A DNA stretch of 64,000 bases from Streptomyces sp. 135 (GTDB lineage: Bacteria > Actinomycetota > Actinomycetes > Streptomycetales > Streptomycetaceae), in NCBI RefSeq assembly GCF_020026305.1, contig NZ_CP075691.1, forward strand, positions 3,038,001-3,102,000, in the 5' to 3' direction. Below the pieces are notes generated by a model. That model had not been told where the DNA came from, searched no databases, and saw nothing but the letters and a program-made list of their open reading frames with translations. Shown piece after piece: positions 23,326 through 34,406 of this stretch. The position numbers were made by a program, and so were the translations under genes. Every line of letters starts with the position of its first letter. The first letter of the stretch is position 1.

Positions 23326-24189
23326 TCAGGACACCACGTCCTTGCGCGCGAACCCCCGGAACGCCAGCGCGAACAGCACCAGCGCGTACGTCACCGAGAT
23401 CGCCGAGCCCTGGATCATGCCGCCCCACTCGGGGCGGGCCTGGAGGGCGTCGGCCCAGGCGAACTGCCAGTGGGCCGGGAGGAAGTCGCGCCAGTCCTCC
23501 AGCGCGGTCACCGCGTCCAGGACGTTGCCGACGATCGTCAGGCCGACCGCGCCGCCGACCGCGCCGAGCGGGGCGTCGGTCTTCGTCGACAGCCAGAACG
23601 CGAGGCCCGCGGTGACCAGTTGGGAGACGAAGACGTAGCCGACGGCGATCAGCAGGCGCTGGGCCGCCGTGGTCGCGGGCAGCGCGCCGCCGGTGGGGAT
23701 CTCCAGCGGGCCCCAGCCGTACGCCATCGTGCCGACCGCCAGCGCGATCAGCGGGAGCAGCACCATGGCGGCGGCGCTGAGGGCGAGCGCGACGGCGAGC
23801 TTGGACCACAGGAGGCGGGCGCGCGGCACGGGGGCCGCCAGCAGGTAGCGCAGGGAGGACCAGCTCGCCTCGGAGGCGACGGTGTCCCCGCAGAACAGGG
23901 CGACGGGGATGACGAGGAGGAAGCCCGCGGAGACGAACAGGCACGTCGCGGCGAAGTTGACGCCGGACGCGGTGGCCGTGTCCATCAGCGTCACCGCGCT
24001 GTTGCGCTCCCCCGGCGACCCTGCGACGGCGAACGCGATGACCAGCACGACGGGCAGCAGCGCCATGACGCCGCCCATCACGAGCGTGCGGCGCCGCTTC
24101 AGCTGGCGGACCGCCTCGACCCGCAGCGGCAGGGTGCGTCCGGCGCGGTAGCCGGGCGCCGTGGGGCGCTCCAGGGTGGGGGCGCTCAT
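23326..24189 (-). CDS. ABC-2-type transporter permease
   Basis: A 287-residue protein with six hydrophobic segments. The N-terminus is cytoplasmic with QLKRRRTLVMGG before the first helix, then a large extracytoplasmic loop and paired helices, as in ABC-2 exporter permeases. The phrase ASEASWSSLRYLLAAPVPRARLLWSKL is the conserved coupling-loop pattern of this family. Its start overlaps the stop of the hydrolase-ABC fusion gene by four bases (ATGA, 24186-24189), so the fusion's ABC domain is very probably its ATPase. Substrate unknown. Confidence 0.9.
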   Translation of the reverse strand: MSAPTLERPTAPGYRAGRTLPLRVEAVRQLKRRRTLVMGGVMALLPVVLVIAFAVAGSPGERNSAVTLMDTATASGVNFAATCLFVSAGFLLVIPVALFCGDTVASEASWSSLRYLLAAPVPRARLLWSKLAVALALSAAAMVLLPLIALAVGTMAYGWGPLEIPTGGALPATTAAQRLLIAVGYVFVSQLVTAGLAFWLSTKTDAPLGAVGGAVGLTIVGNVLDAVTALEDWRDFLPAHWQFAWADALQARPEWGGMIQGSAISVTYALVLFALAFRGFARKDVVS

Positions 24190-26852
24190 GCGGTGCCTCC
24201 GATCAGGGTCAGGAAGGCGTCTTCGAGGCGGCGGTGCGGGCCCATGGACTCCACGGGCACATCCAGGCGGACCAGTTCGGGCAGCAGCCGGGCGGCGCCC
24301 GCGTCCGGGGTGCCGTCGAGCCGCACCAGGAGGCCGTCGTCGGCGCGCACCGCCGAGGCGACGCCGGGCAGCGCGGCGATCTTCTCGACCAGCGGGTCGG
24401 AGATGTCCCGCGCGAGCCCCACGAGGAGCGTGTCCCCGGAGCCGATGATCTCGGCGACCGGGCCCGCCTGGACGAGGCGGCCGCGGTCCATGACGACCAG
24501 GTGCGTGCAGGACTGCTCGACCTCGGCGAGGAGGTGGCTGGAGACGATGACCGTGCGGCCCCTGCGCGCGTAGCCGATCATGACCTCACGCATCTCGCGG
24601 ATCTGCGGCGGGTCGAGGCCGTTCGTCGGCTCGTCGAGGATCAAGAGGTCCGGCAGGCCGAGCATGGCCTGGGCGATGGCGAGGCGCTGCCGCATGCCCT
24701 GGGAGTACGTCCGCACGGCGCGGGTCAGGGCGTCACCGAGCCCGGCGATCTCCAGCGCCTCGGTCAGGTGGGCGTCCTCGGCGGGGCGTCCGGTGGCCTT
24801 CCAGTACAGCTCCAGGTTCTCCCGGCCGCTGAGGTGCGGCAGGAATCCGGCGCCCTCGACGAACGCACCGACCCGGGAGAGGACGGGCGCCCCCGGCCGG
24901 ATCGCCTGCCCGAAGACGCGGATCTCGCCCGCGTCGGGCCGGATCAGGCCCATCAGCATGCGCAGGGTCGTGGTCTTGCCCGCGCCGTTCGGCCCCAGGA
25001 GGCCGAGCACCTGGCCCTTCTCCACGCGGAAGGAGACGTCGCGGACGGCGAACCGGTCGGCGGACTTCGCGTACCGCTTGCTCAAGTCCGTGATCTGGAG
25101 CGGCACTTCGGCGAGCGCGGGGTCGGGTGCGGGCGCCGTCGTGCGCCGCCGTCCGGTGATCAGCAGGCCGAGGGCGATGACCGCTCCGGCCACCGGCAGC
25201 CACCACACCCAGGAGGGCAGCGGCGCGGCGGCGGTCTGCACGCCGGGAGCCGTCGGCACCGTCAGGTCGCCCTTCAGGGAGACGGTGTACTTGGCGGGCT
25301 CGGCCGGTGAGGCGTACCCGAGGTCGGTGGAGGCGAGGACGAGACGGAGCCGGTGGCCCTTCTGCACCTCGTGGTCGATGGCGGGCAGCCGCAGCTCGAC
25401 GTCCTTGCCCTGCCGGGCGTTCTCGACGCGTACGGGGGCGACGAGCTGGGAGGGCAGCACCTGCTGCTTGCCGCCGGGCCCGACGTCGTACACCTTCGTG
25501 AAGAGCACCGCGTCCTCGCGCGTGGATTTCACATGGGCCCGCACGGTCGGCGTGCCGGTGATGCGCAGGTCCTCGCTCAGCGGTTTCGACTCGAACTTGG
25601 CGTGCTGCCCGGGGATGTCCAGAGAGACGCCCACACCGAGGGAGGAGAGCCGGGAGAGGCCTGTGCCGCCGAGTCCGGGGAGGGTGGAGACCGCGGGCGG
25701 GCTCGCGCCCGCGGGGTTGTCGAAGGTCTGCTCCCGCCCGCTGAGCGGCACCGCGCGCGGGCCGCTCCGAAGGCCGGGGTACGTGTCGCCGCTCGCGCCC
25801 CGCAGCTGGGCCGCCCCGTCGGTGGAGTCGACGCCCCCGGTGCGGGTGACGCGGAACGCCGGGCCGGTGTCGGCGCCCTTGTCGCCCTTCAGATAGCGGT
25901 CGAACCACGCGCCGACGCGCTTCTCGACGCGGCCGCGCTCGGCCTCACGCTCGCCGCCGTCGTGGCCGCCCGCGATCCAGTCGACCGTCACGGGCGCGCC
26001 GTTGGCCCGGACCGCCCGCGCGATGGCGTCGCCCTGCCCGAGCGGGAAGAGCGAGTCGGTCTGGCCCTGTACGAGGTACGTCGGCACCTCGATGCGGTCG
26101 CCGACGGCGGCGGGGCTGCGCGCGGCGAGCAGCTCGCGCGCCTTCTGGTCGGGCTCCCCGGCGACCGCGACCCGGTCGTACATGGCGCACAGCTGCTTCT
26201 CGAACTTCTCGCAGCCGCCTCCGGTGGTGATGAACGAACCGGTCCACATCTTCTTGAAGACGCCGTCGGGGAACAGGGCGTCCGCGAGGTTCCAGTAGGT
26301 GATCTGCGGGGCGATCGCGTCCACCCGCCGGTCGTGCCCGGCGGCGAGCAGCGACACCGCTCCCCCGTACGAGGCCCCGGTGACGCCCACGCGCGGGTCG
26401 CCCGCCTTGTCGAGCCGCACCTCGGGGCGCTTCGCCAGCCAGTCGATCAGCTTCGAGACGTCGGCGACCTCGCCCTTGGGGTCGTTCAGCCCGATCTTGC
26501 CGGTGGACCTGCCGAAGCCGCGCGCGGACCAGGTCAGCACGGCAAAGCCGTCCCTCGCCAGGTCCTCGGCCTGCTCGCGGACGTCGGCCTTGCTGCCGCC
26601 GAACCCGTGGCCGATGAGGACCGCGGGGCGCTTCGCGGCGGCGTCCCCCGCGGTGAAGTAAGAGGTGTCGATCCGCGCGCCGTCGGTGCGGAGCGTGCGG
26701 TCCGACCGGTGCACCGCCGGGCCGTCGTCCGATGCCACCGCCGTCCAGGTGCCCGCTCCCGCGAGCACCACGACGGCGGCCACGGCGGCGAGCAGCCGGC
26801 GTGGCCCGCGGGGTCCGGGAAGCCTGGGTGGCCTGGGCAGTCGTAGATCCAT
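24186..26852 (-). CDS. Fusion: extracytoplasmic alpha/beta-hydrolase + ABC transporter ATPase
   Basis: One 888-residue frame carries two normally separate proteins. Residues 19-40 are a signal-anchor helix. An alpha/beta-hydrolase of the CocE/X-Pro-dipeptidyl-peptidase type follows, with nucleophile Ser159 in TGASYGG, probable acid D264 (GQTDSLFP) and His295 (GGHDGG). The jelly-roll domain usual in that family spans about 365-530. A second helix (546-565) leads back to the cytoplasm, and residues 583-888 form a complete ABC ATPase: Walker A GPNGAGKT (618-625), YSQGMRQR signature, LLILDEPTNGLD. It is co-translated with the permease gene. Topology thus places hydrolase outside and ATPase inside. 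Linked function (processing or release of an exported ester or peptide, or immunity) is inference. Confidence 0.9.
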   Translation of the reverse strand: MDLRLPRPPRLPGPRGPRRLLAAVAAVVVLAGAGTWTAVASDDGPAVHRSDRTLRTDGARIDTSYFTAGDAAAKRPAVLIGHGFGGSKADVREQAEDLARDGFAVLTWSARGFGRSTGKIGLNDPKGEVADVSKLIDWLAKRPEVRLDKAGDPRVGVTGASYGGAVSLLAAGHDRRVDAIAPQITYWNLADALFPDGVFKKMWTGSFITTGGGCEKFEKQLCAMYDRVAVAGEPDQKARELLAARSPAAVGDRIEVPTYLVQGQTDSLFPLGQGDAIARAVRANGAPVTVDWIAGGHDGGEREAERGRVEKRVGAWFDRYLKGDKGADTGPAFRVTRTGGVDSTDGAAQLRGASGDTYPGLRSGPRAVPLSGREQTFDNPAGASPPAVSTLPGLGGTGLSRLSSLGVGVSLDIPGQHAKFESKPLSEDLRITGTPTVRAHVKSTREDAVLFTKVYDVGPGGKQQVLPSQLVAPVRVENARQGKDVELRLPAIDHEVQKGHRLRLVLASTDLGYASPAEPAKYTVSLKGDLTVPTAPGVQTAAAPLPSWVWWLPVAGAVIALGLLITGRRRTTAPAPDPALAEVPLQITDLSKRYAKSADRFAVRDVSFRVEKGQVLGLLGPNGAGKTTTLRMLMGLIRPDAGEIRVFGQAIRPGAPVLSRVGAFVEGAGFLPHLSGRENLELYWKATGRPAEDAHLTEALEIAGLGDALTRAVRTYSQGMRQRLAIAQAMLGLPDLLILDEPTNGLDPPQIREMREVMIGYARRGRTVIVSSHLLAEVEQSCTHLVVMDRGRLVQAGPVAEIIGSGDTLLVGLARDISDPLVEKIAALPGVASAVRADDGLLVRLDGTPDAGAARLLPELVRLDVPVESMGPHRRLEDAFLTLIGGTA

Positions 26853-27033
26853 GCGTCAACCGTACGGGCGCCCACCGACAACCGGAGCAGCCGCCGGTCT
26901 GAACTCTCGCGTCTCCCCGGGGAGTAGGCGCCTCGCCGCGTGTACCGCGAGCGTGGTACGCGGTCAGATCCGGATCGGGTGGAACTCCGCTGAGCGGGAC
27001 GCGCCGCGTCAGGGGTGAACTTAGGCTGCACCT

Positions 27034-28266
27034 ATGACATCACAGGTCTCGCCCAGCGCCTCTCAGGCCTCCCTCGCCATCGGTCAGCGCTCGCTCGGTG
27101 ACCCGTCCGTCCGCTTCCCGCTGTGGCCGCCGCTCACCAGCGGGTGTCCGGTGACCAGTACGGACAGCGTGTCGTACCCGGTCGAGGTCGACTACGCGTA
27201 CGACGAGGTGCCCGCCGGTCTCTTCACCACCGCGTCCGGCCTGCCGCGCGGGCACGAACGCTGGGCCCCGCTCCTGCCGCCGCTGCGCGCGCCGGGCCTC
27301 GGCGAGGGCGGCACGCCGCTCGTCCCGCTCGGGGACGGGCTGTGGATCAAGGACGAATCGCGCAATCCGACCTGGAGCCACAAGGACCGCATCAACCGCG
27401 TCACGGTGAGCGCGGCGGTCGGCGCGGGCGCGCAGGGCATCGTCGTCGCCTCGTCGGGCAACCACGGCGCCTCCGCCGCGGCGTACGCGGCGCGGGCGGG
27501 CCTGCGGTGCGTGGTGATCGGCTCGGCGGGGCGGCCGCCCGCGGTGGACGCGTTCCTGCGGGCGTACGGCGCGGTGGTGCTGCCGGTGCCGGAGGACGCG
27601 CGGTGGCCGCTGCTGCGGCGGATCGTGGAGCGGTTCGGCTACCACCCCGTCAGCAATGTGACGCCCACGCACACCGGGCACGCGTTCGGGCCCGAGGGCT
27701 ACAAGACCCTCGCCTACGAGATCTACACCGAACTCGGCGTCCCCGCCGCGGTGTTCCTGCCCACCGGGTACGGAGAGCTGCTCTTCGGCGTCTGGAAGGG
27801 CTTCGCGGAACTGGTCGCCCTGGGCCTCGCGGACCGGGTGCCCCGCCTCTACAGCTGCGAGCCCGAGGCCGGGGGGCCGCTGGCGGCGGCGGTGCGGGAC
27901 GGGGTTCCTGCGACGCGGGTCCCAGTCGGCGAGACGGCGGCGTACGCCATCGACTGCGCGGTCGGCGGTTACCGGGGCGTGGTCGCTCTGCGGGAGAGCG
28001 GGGGCCGGGCGCTGCTCGTCTCCGACCAGCGGATGGCGGCGGCGCGGGCGGAGCTGGCGCGGGCGGGCCTGTGGGCGGAGCTGTCGGCCGCGGCGGGGCT
28101 CGCCGGGTACCGGCAGCTCGGTCAGGCGGCGGTGGTCGAGGGGCCCGTGGTGTGCGTGTCGACGTCGAGCGGCTTCAAGGACCGTGACCTGCTGGACTCG
28201 GCGGTCGCCGCCGAGGTGGATCCGGAGGACTGGGCGGAGGTGGAGCGGCGGGTGGGGCGGGTCTGA
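27034..28266 (+). CDS. Threonine synthase-like PLP enzyme (fold type II)
   Basis: A 410-residue protein from ATG 27034; the leader is short and lacks a clear ribosome-binding site, so it may be leaderless. The fold type II PLP domain shows the Schiff-base lysine K117 in TWSHKDR, the substrate/phosphate loop SSGNHGASAAAYAARAG, and a glycine-rich LPTGYGELLFGVWKG that binds the PLP phosphate. This resembles threonine synthases and related threonine dehydratase-like enzymes. No homoserine-pathway genes are adjacent, so the assignment to threonine synthesis is uncertain; a specialised beta-replacement or elimination role is possible. A strong shared terminator lies at 28302-28333. Confidence 0.75.
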   Translation: MTSQVSPSASQASLAIGQRSLGDPSVRFPLWPPLTSGCPVTSTDSVSYPVEVDYAYDEVPAGLFTTASGLPRGHERWAPLLPPLRAPGLGEGGTPLVPLGDGLWIKDESRNPTWSHKDRINRVTVSAAVGAGAQGIVVASSGNHGASAAAYAARAGLRCVVIGSAGRPPAVDAFLRAYGAVVLPVPEDARWPLLRRIVERFGYHPVSNVTPTHTGHAFGPEGYKTLAYEIYTELGVPAAVFLPTGYGELLFGVWKGFAELVALGLADRVPRLYSCEPEAGGPLAAAVRDGVPATRVPVGETAAYAIDCAVGGYRGVVALRESGGRALLVSDQRMAAARAELARAGLWAELSAAAGLAGYRQLGQAAVVEGPVVCVSTSSGFKDRDLLDSAVAAEVDPEDWAEVERRVGRV

Positions 28267-28301
28267 GGTCTGTCGATCGCCCTTCGGGCTCGTCCTCAAC
28301 C

Positions 28302-28333
28302 GCCGGACGGGCTCAAGATTGAGCCCGTCCGGC
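28302..28333. terminator. Strong bidirectional terminator between convergent genes
   Basis: GCCGGACGGGCTCAA (28302-28316) and TTGAGCCCGTCCGGC (28319-28333) are perfectly complementary over 15 bp with only two bases between. It lies between the stops of the threonine-synthase-like gene and the convergent permease gene and can serve both. Confidence 0.85.
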
Positions 28334-28343
28334 AGGGGCGGGC

Positions 28344-29771
28344 TCAGCCCTGCCCGTCCTCCGGCACGCTCACCAGCCACCGCGTGTCCCGCCGGGGGCG
28401 CAGGTACAGCGCCCAGTACAGCGTGGCCACGACCACGATGCCGCCGGTCCACACCAGGTACTCCGCCTCCTGCTGGCTCAGCACGTACGCGAGGACGGCG
28501 ATCAGCACCACCGGCACGGCGGGCCACAGCGGCATCCGCCAGGCGGCCGCGTGGCCGTGGGAGCCCCGCCGGGCCAGCAGCGCGGCGACCGCCACCAGGA
28601 GGTACATGCCGGTCACGGAGACGCCGGTCACGCCGTACAGCGTGTCGAGGTTGACGAAGCACAGGAGCGCGCCGGGCACGCCGACCAGGAGCGTGGCGAT
28701 CCAGGGGGCGCCGGACGCGCCGAGCTTCGAGAGCGCCTTGTTGACCGGCGTGGGCCACGCCTTGTCGCGCGCCGAGGCGAACAGGACGCGGGAGTTCTGG
28801 ATGACCATGACGATGCCCGCGTTGATGATCGCGAGGGCCACGCAGAGGCTGACGAACGTACCGACGGCGGAGTTGGACCAGGCCGTCACCATGGCGCTGA
28901 TGTCGCCCTCGGTCAGCGCGGTCAGGCTCTCCGCGCCCATGGTGATCGCGATGACCGGCACCAGGATGATCACGGCGGAGATGCCGAGGGTGGCGAGGAC
29001 GGTGCGGGCGACGTTGCGGCGCGGGTTCTCCAGCTCCTCGGAGAGGTAGACCGCCGTGGAGAAGCCCTGCGTGACGAAGAGCGCGATCGCGAGGCCGGAG
29101 ACGATCAGCATGGCCGTGACGGGGTCGACGCCGCCGGGGCCGGAGCCGGCGACCGAGAGGTCCACCAGGCTGCCCGCGCCCCGCTCGGCGTGGGCGAAGC
29201 CGAGGACGGCCACGACGCCCGCCGCGACGACTTCGAGGACCAGGAAGATGCCGGTGATCCACGCGTTGGCGCGCAGGTCGAGCAGGCCCGCGAGGGTCGC
29301 GCAGATCATGACGCCCGCGCCCGCGTAGGACGGGTCGATGTGGACGACCGGCGCCAGATAGTCCGCCGTGCCCATGGCGATGACGGGCGGCACGATCATC
29401 ACGACGAGCAGCGACAGGACGAAGACCAGCCAGCCGGCCAGCCGCCCCGCCATCGTGGAGACCATGGCGTACTCGCCGCCCGCGCTGGGAATGAGGGTGC
29501 CCAGCTCGGAGTAGCAGAACGCGACGCCCACACAGAGCAGCGAGCCGATCGCGATGGTGAGCGCGGTGGCGGTGCCGAGCGAGGAGAAGAGGTCGGGGAC
29601 GACCACGAAGAGCGTGGAGGCGGGCGTCACGCACGACAGCGTGAGCAGGGTGCCGCCGACGACGCCGATGGAACGCTTGAGCTTCTGGGGGCTCGCGGGG
29701 GCGACCGGATCAGCCGTGGCCGCCGGGGGTGCGGCGTCCGGTGTCTGGAGCGGGCGGAGCGTGTCGGTCAT
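28344..29771 (-). CDS. APC-superfamily amino-acid permease
   Basis: A 475-residue protein with about twelve transmembrane helices. The first helix has GGTLLTLSCVTPASTLF, a variant of the APC unwound-helix substrate site, and SAGGEYAMVS after helix 2 matches the conserved P-S-A-G-G-x-Y of amino-acid permeases. The N-terminal 32 residues are soluble and proline/alanine-rich. The ATG at 29771 lacks a convincing ribosome-binding site. It should import amino acids or amines by cation symport or exchange; substrate is not predictable from sequence. Monocistronic, convergent with the threonine-synthase-like gene. Confidence 0.88.
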   Translation of the reverse strand: MTDTLRPLQTPDAAPPAATADPVAPASPQKLKRSIGVVGGTLLTLSCVTPASTLFVVVPDLFSSLGTATALTIAIGSLLCVGVAFCYSELGTLIPSAGGEYAMVSTMAGRLAGWLVFVLSLLVVMIVPPVIAMGTADYLAPVVHIDPSYAGAGVMICATLAGLLDLRANAWITGIFLVLEVVAAGVVAVLGFAHAERGAGSLVDLSVAGSGPGGVDPVTAMLIVSGLAIALFVTQGFSTAVYLSEELENPRRNVARTVLATLGISAVIILVPVIAITMGAESLTALTEGDISAMVTAWSNSAVGTFVSLCVALAIINAGIVMVIQNSRVLFASARDKAWPTPVNKALSKLGASGAPWIATLLVGVPGALLCFVNLDTLYGVTGVSVTGMYLLVAVAALLARRGSHGHAAAWRMPLWPAVPVVLIAVLAYVLSQQEAEYLVWTGGIVVVATLYWALYLRPRRDTRWLVSVPEDGQG

Positions 29772-30104
29772 GAAGCGCGATTCCGATCGACTCGTGCGGC
29801 AGGAGATGCGGGGGGGGGAGCCCTATCGCCTCCGAGCGCTGCTGAGCTGGGTGTTTCTTCGGCTCCCGGCGCGTCATGGAACCCCGGCGATAACCGGAAC
29901 GTCAACGGTCATTTACCTACGGAATCCGCAGCGCCCTCGCACTCCAAGTCGCCTCGCTTTCGCAAGAGTTTGCCCATTCAGGTCTCAATGAACATGCCGA
30001 CACCGGAGATGACCTTCATATTGCAGGCGTATGAACGCGACCGCTTTCACTGCCCGGATTGCGCCCCGTGCACGGGAACCGCAAGGGAGGCGTCAAAAAA
30101 GAAT
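29772..30104. other. Intergenic region between the permease and the iol operon
   Basis: No gene is supportable here. It should contain the permease promoter on the minus strand. It includes a run of nine G near 29810-29820 and a less G+C-rich half (29880-30050). I cannot define promoter boxes with confidence. Confidence 0.4.
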
Positions 30105-30133
30105 CAGGGCCGTCCGGAATCCGGACGGCCCTG
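30105..30133 (-). terminator. Intrinsic terminator of the iol operon
   Basis: CAGGGCCGTCCGGA (30105-30118) and TCCGGACGGCCCTG (30120-30133) form a 14-bp stem. On the minus strand it is followed by a TTTTTT run, making a classical Rho-independent terminator 27 bases after the mmsA stop. Confidence 0.9.
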
Positions 30134-30159
30134 CTCTACGTGCTGTGACGAATCGTGAC

Positions 30160-31662
<1,503 letters not shown>

Positions 31663-31679
31663 GACAAGCATCCCTACTC

Positions 31680-33569
31680 TCACAGGTGGCGGCGTCGGGC
31701 AGCGACGTGCCGGTCGTACTCTTCCCTGGCCTTGACCGCGGACACCCGGGTCGCCGTCTCGGCCACGGGCACATCCCACCACGCCTGTGCCGGGGGCGGC
31801 CCCGACACTGTGTCTGCCGTTTCCGTCTCCACATAGACACATGTGGGACGGTCTGCGCCCCGCGCCTCCCGCAAGGCCTCCCGCAGGTCACGCACGGTCT
31901 TGGCGCGCAGCACCCGCATCCCGAGCGAGGCCGCGTTGGCGGCGAGATCGACGGGCAGCGGGCCCTCGGTGTACGTCCCGTCCGGCGCCCGGAAGCGGTA
32001 GGCGGTGCCGAACCGCTCGGCGCCGACGGACTCGGAGAGGCCGCCGATGGAGGCGTAGCCGTGGTTCTGGAGGATGACGACCTTGATCGGCAGGTTCTCC
32101 TGGACGGCCGTGACGATCTCCGTCGGGTTCATCAGGTACGTGCCGTCGCCGACCAGCGCCCACACGGGCCGACCGGGCGCGGCGAGCGCGACGCCGATCG
32201 ACGCCGGGATCTCGTAGCCCATGCAGGAGTAGCCGTACTCGACGTGGTACTGCCGCGCCGACCGCGTCCGCCACAGCTTGTGCAGGTCGCCCGGGAGGGA
32301 CCCGGCGGCGTTGATGACGACGTCCTCGTCCGTCACCAGCGCGTCGAGCGCGCCGAGGACCTGGGCCTGTGTGGGGCGCACGTCCACCTCGTCCACCTGG
32401 TACGCGGCGTCGACGCGCTGCTCCCAGCGCGCCTTGTCGCCCGTGTACTCGGCGGTGTAGGCGGGCTCGACCCGGTGGCCGCCCAGCGCCCCCGTGAGCG
32501 CTTCGAGCCCGGCGCGGGCGTCCGCGATCAGCGTGGCGCCCGCCATCTTGTGGCCGTCGAAGGGCGTGACGTTGAGGTTGAGGAAGCGCACCCCCGGCCG
32601 TTCGAAGAGCGTGCCGGAGGCCGTGGTGAAGTCGCTGTAGCGGGTGCCGACACCGATCACCAGGTCGGCGGCGCGCGCCAGTTCGTTCGCGGTCGCCGTG
32701 CCGGTGTGGCCGATGCCGCCGACGTCCGCCGGGTGGTCGAAGCGCAGGGAGCCCTTGCCCGCCTGGGTGGCGGCGACGGGGATGCCGGTGGCGTCGGCGA
32801 ACTCCTTGAGGGCGTCCTCGGCGGCGCTGTGGTGGACGCCGCCGCCCGCGATGACCAGGGGCCGCCGCGCCGCGCGCACCGCGTCCGCGGCGGCGGCCAG
32901 TTCGCGCGGGTCGGGGGCCGCCCTGCGCACCGTCCACACCCGCTCGGCGAAGAACTCCTCGGGCCAGTCGTGGCCTTCCGCCTGCACGTCCTGCGGCAGG
33001 GCGAGGGTGACGGCGCCGGTGGCGGCCGGGTCGGTGAGGACGCGCATCGCGGCGAGGGCGGCCGGGATCAGGGCCTCGGGGCGGGTGACGCGGTCGAAGT
33101 ACGCCGAGACGGGCCGCAGGCAGTCGTTGACCGACACGTCGCCCGCGTACGGCACTTCGAGCTGCTGGAGCACGGGGTCGGCGGGCCGGGTGGCGAAGGT
33201 GTCGCCGGGCAGGAGGAGGACCGGCAGCCGGTTGACCGTGGCGAGCGCGGCGCCGGTGACGAGGTTGGTGGCGCCGGGCCCGATGGACGTGGTGACGGCG
33301 TGGGTGGAGAGGCGGCCGCACTGGCGGGCGTACCCGACGGCGGCGTGCACCATGGCCTGTTCGTTGCGCCCTTGGTGGAAGGGCATCTCATCGGCGTACT
33401 CGACGAGGGCCTGCCCGACGCCCGCGACATTGCCGTGGCCGAAGATTCCCCACGTCGCGCCGATCAGCCGCCGCCGCACGCCGTCCCGCTCGGTGAACTG
33501 CCGGGACAGGAAACGCACGAGCGCCTGCGCGGTGGTGAGCCGGACACTCCTGTACGGGGTCTCCGTCAT
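31680..33569 (-). CDS. iolD: 3D-(3,5/4)-trihydroxycyclohexane-1,2-dione acylhydrolase
   Basis: A 629-residue thiamine-diphosphate enzyme. The start ATG 33569 overlaps the iolB stop by four bases. The ThDP-enzyme layout is clear: N-terminal pyrimidine-binding domain with the conserved Glu region and GPGATNLVTG, a middle Rossmann-like domain (VIAGGGVHHS), and a C-terminal pyrophosphate domain with GDGTYLMNPTEI. IolD hydrolyses the cyclic diketone from IolE to 5-deoxy-glucuronate, opening the ring. Length and neighbours fit IolD rather than acetolactate synthase. Confidence 0.95.
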   Translation of the reverse strand: MTETPYRSVRLTTAQALVRFLSRQFTERDGVRRRLIGATWGIFGHGNVAGVGQALVEYADEMPFHQGRNEQAMVHAAVGYARQCGRLSTHAVTTSIGPGATNLVTGAALATVNRLPVLLLPGDTFATRPADPVLQQLEVPYAGDVSVNDCLRPVSAYFDRVTRPEALIPAALAAMRVLTDPAATGAVTLALPQDVQAEGHDWPEEFFAERVWTVRRAAPDPRELAAAADAVRAARRPLVIAGGGVHHSAAEDALKEFADATGIPVAATQAGKGSLRFDHPADVGGIGHTGTATANELARAADLVIGVGTRYSDFTTASGTLFERPGVRFLNLNVTPFDGHKMAGATLIADARAGLEALTGALGGHRVEPAYTAEYTGDKARWEQRVDAAYQVDEVDVRPTQAQVLGALDALVTDEDVVINAAGSLPGDLHKLWRTRSARQYHVEYGYSCMGYEIPASIGVALAAPGRPVWALVGDGTYLMNPTEIVTAVQENLPIKVVILQNHGYASIGGLSESVGAERFGTAYRFRAPDGTYTEGPLPVDLAANAASLGMRVLRAKTVRDLREALREARGADRPTCVYVETETADTVSGPPPAQAWWDVPVAETATRVSAVKAREEYDRHVAARRRHL

Positions 33570-34378
33570 CGGTATCCCTCCGTGTGGTCGGGGTGGAAGC
33601 AGATCCGCCACTCCCTCTCCTCGCCGGGCCCCGCCATCACGTTCAGGTAGTACATGGCATGGCCGGGCTGGGCGACGGAGGGGCCGTGCCAGCCGTCGGG
33701 CACGACCACGGCGTCACCGGTGCGGACCTCGGCGAGGACGTCCGTACCACCCTCACGGGAGGGGAAGACCCGCTGATACCCGAAGCCTTCCCGCCCATCC
33801 GGCGCCTCGATCTCGAAGTAGTAGATCTCCTCCAGCTCGGCCTCGGCGCCCGGGCGGTGCTCGTCGTGCTTGTGCGGCGGATACGAGGACCAGTTGCCGC
33901 CGGGCGTGATCACCTCGACGGCGATGAGGCGGTCGCAGTCGAAGGCGTCCGCGGCGGCGAAATTGCGGACCTCTCGGGCGCACGTGCCGCTGCCGCGGCT
34001 TTCGACGGGAACCTCCGGCGCGGAGCCGTAGCGGGCGGGGAGTCGACGCTCGCACTTCGCTCCTGCCAGGGCGAAGCGGCCTCCCGCGCCGGAGGCGATC
34101 TGGATCCGGGCGTCTCGGGGCACGTAAGCGAAATCGGTGACTCCGCTGAACACGCTGTCCCGGCCCAGGAGTTCGATGATCCCGTCTTCTGTGTGCACCG
34201 TACAGCCGCCGGTCAGCGGGAGCACGATCCATTCACTCTCACCGGTGGTGAAGGCGTGGGTGCCGCCGGGTCCGATCTCGATGACGCGCAGCGCGGAGTA
34301 CGTCCAGCCCGCCCGTTTCGGATCGATGTCGACGGCGTACGGACCTTTCGCCGCACTGCCTTTCGGTACGTACGTCAT
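33566..34378 (-). CDS. iolB: 5-deoxy-glucuronate isomerase
   Basis: A 270-residue protein at ATG 34378 with a perfect AAGGAGG upstream. The two-cupin architecture is visible, with metal ligands in PPHKHDE and the EEIYYFEI glutamates near the middle, and the closing PDGWHGPSVAQPGHAMYYLN motif characteristic of IolB. It isomerises 5-deoxy-D-glucuronate to 2-deoxy-5-keto-D-gluconate, the substrate of IolC. Coupled to iolD by an ATGA overlap and placed 28 bases after the aldolase gene. Confidence 0.95.
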   Translation of the reverse strand: MTYVPKGSAAKGPYAVDIDPKRAGWTYSALRVIEIGPGGTHAFTTGESEWIVLPLTGGCTVHTEDGIIELLGRDSVFSGVTDFAYVPRDARIQIASGAGGRFALAGAKCERRLPARYGSAPEVPVESRGSGTCAREVRNFAAADAFDCDRLIAVEVITPGGNWSSYPPHKHDEHRPGAEAELEEIYYFEIEAPDGREGFGYQRVFPSREGGTDVLAEVRTGDAVVVPDGWHGPSVAQPGHAMYYLNVMAGPGEEREWRICFHPDHTEGYR

Positions 34379-34406
34379 ATGAGCCTCCTTGAGCCCCTGT
34401 GCTCCG

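Noticed and set aside
27017..27037. DmdR/IdeR iron box upstream of the threonine-synthase-like gene (TTAGGCTGCACCTA)
   Set aside because: It resembles the consensus TTAGGCT-ACCTAA core, but one extra base breaks the dyad and the left half-site is poor.
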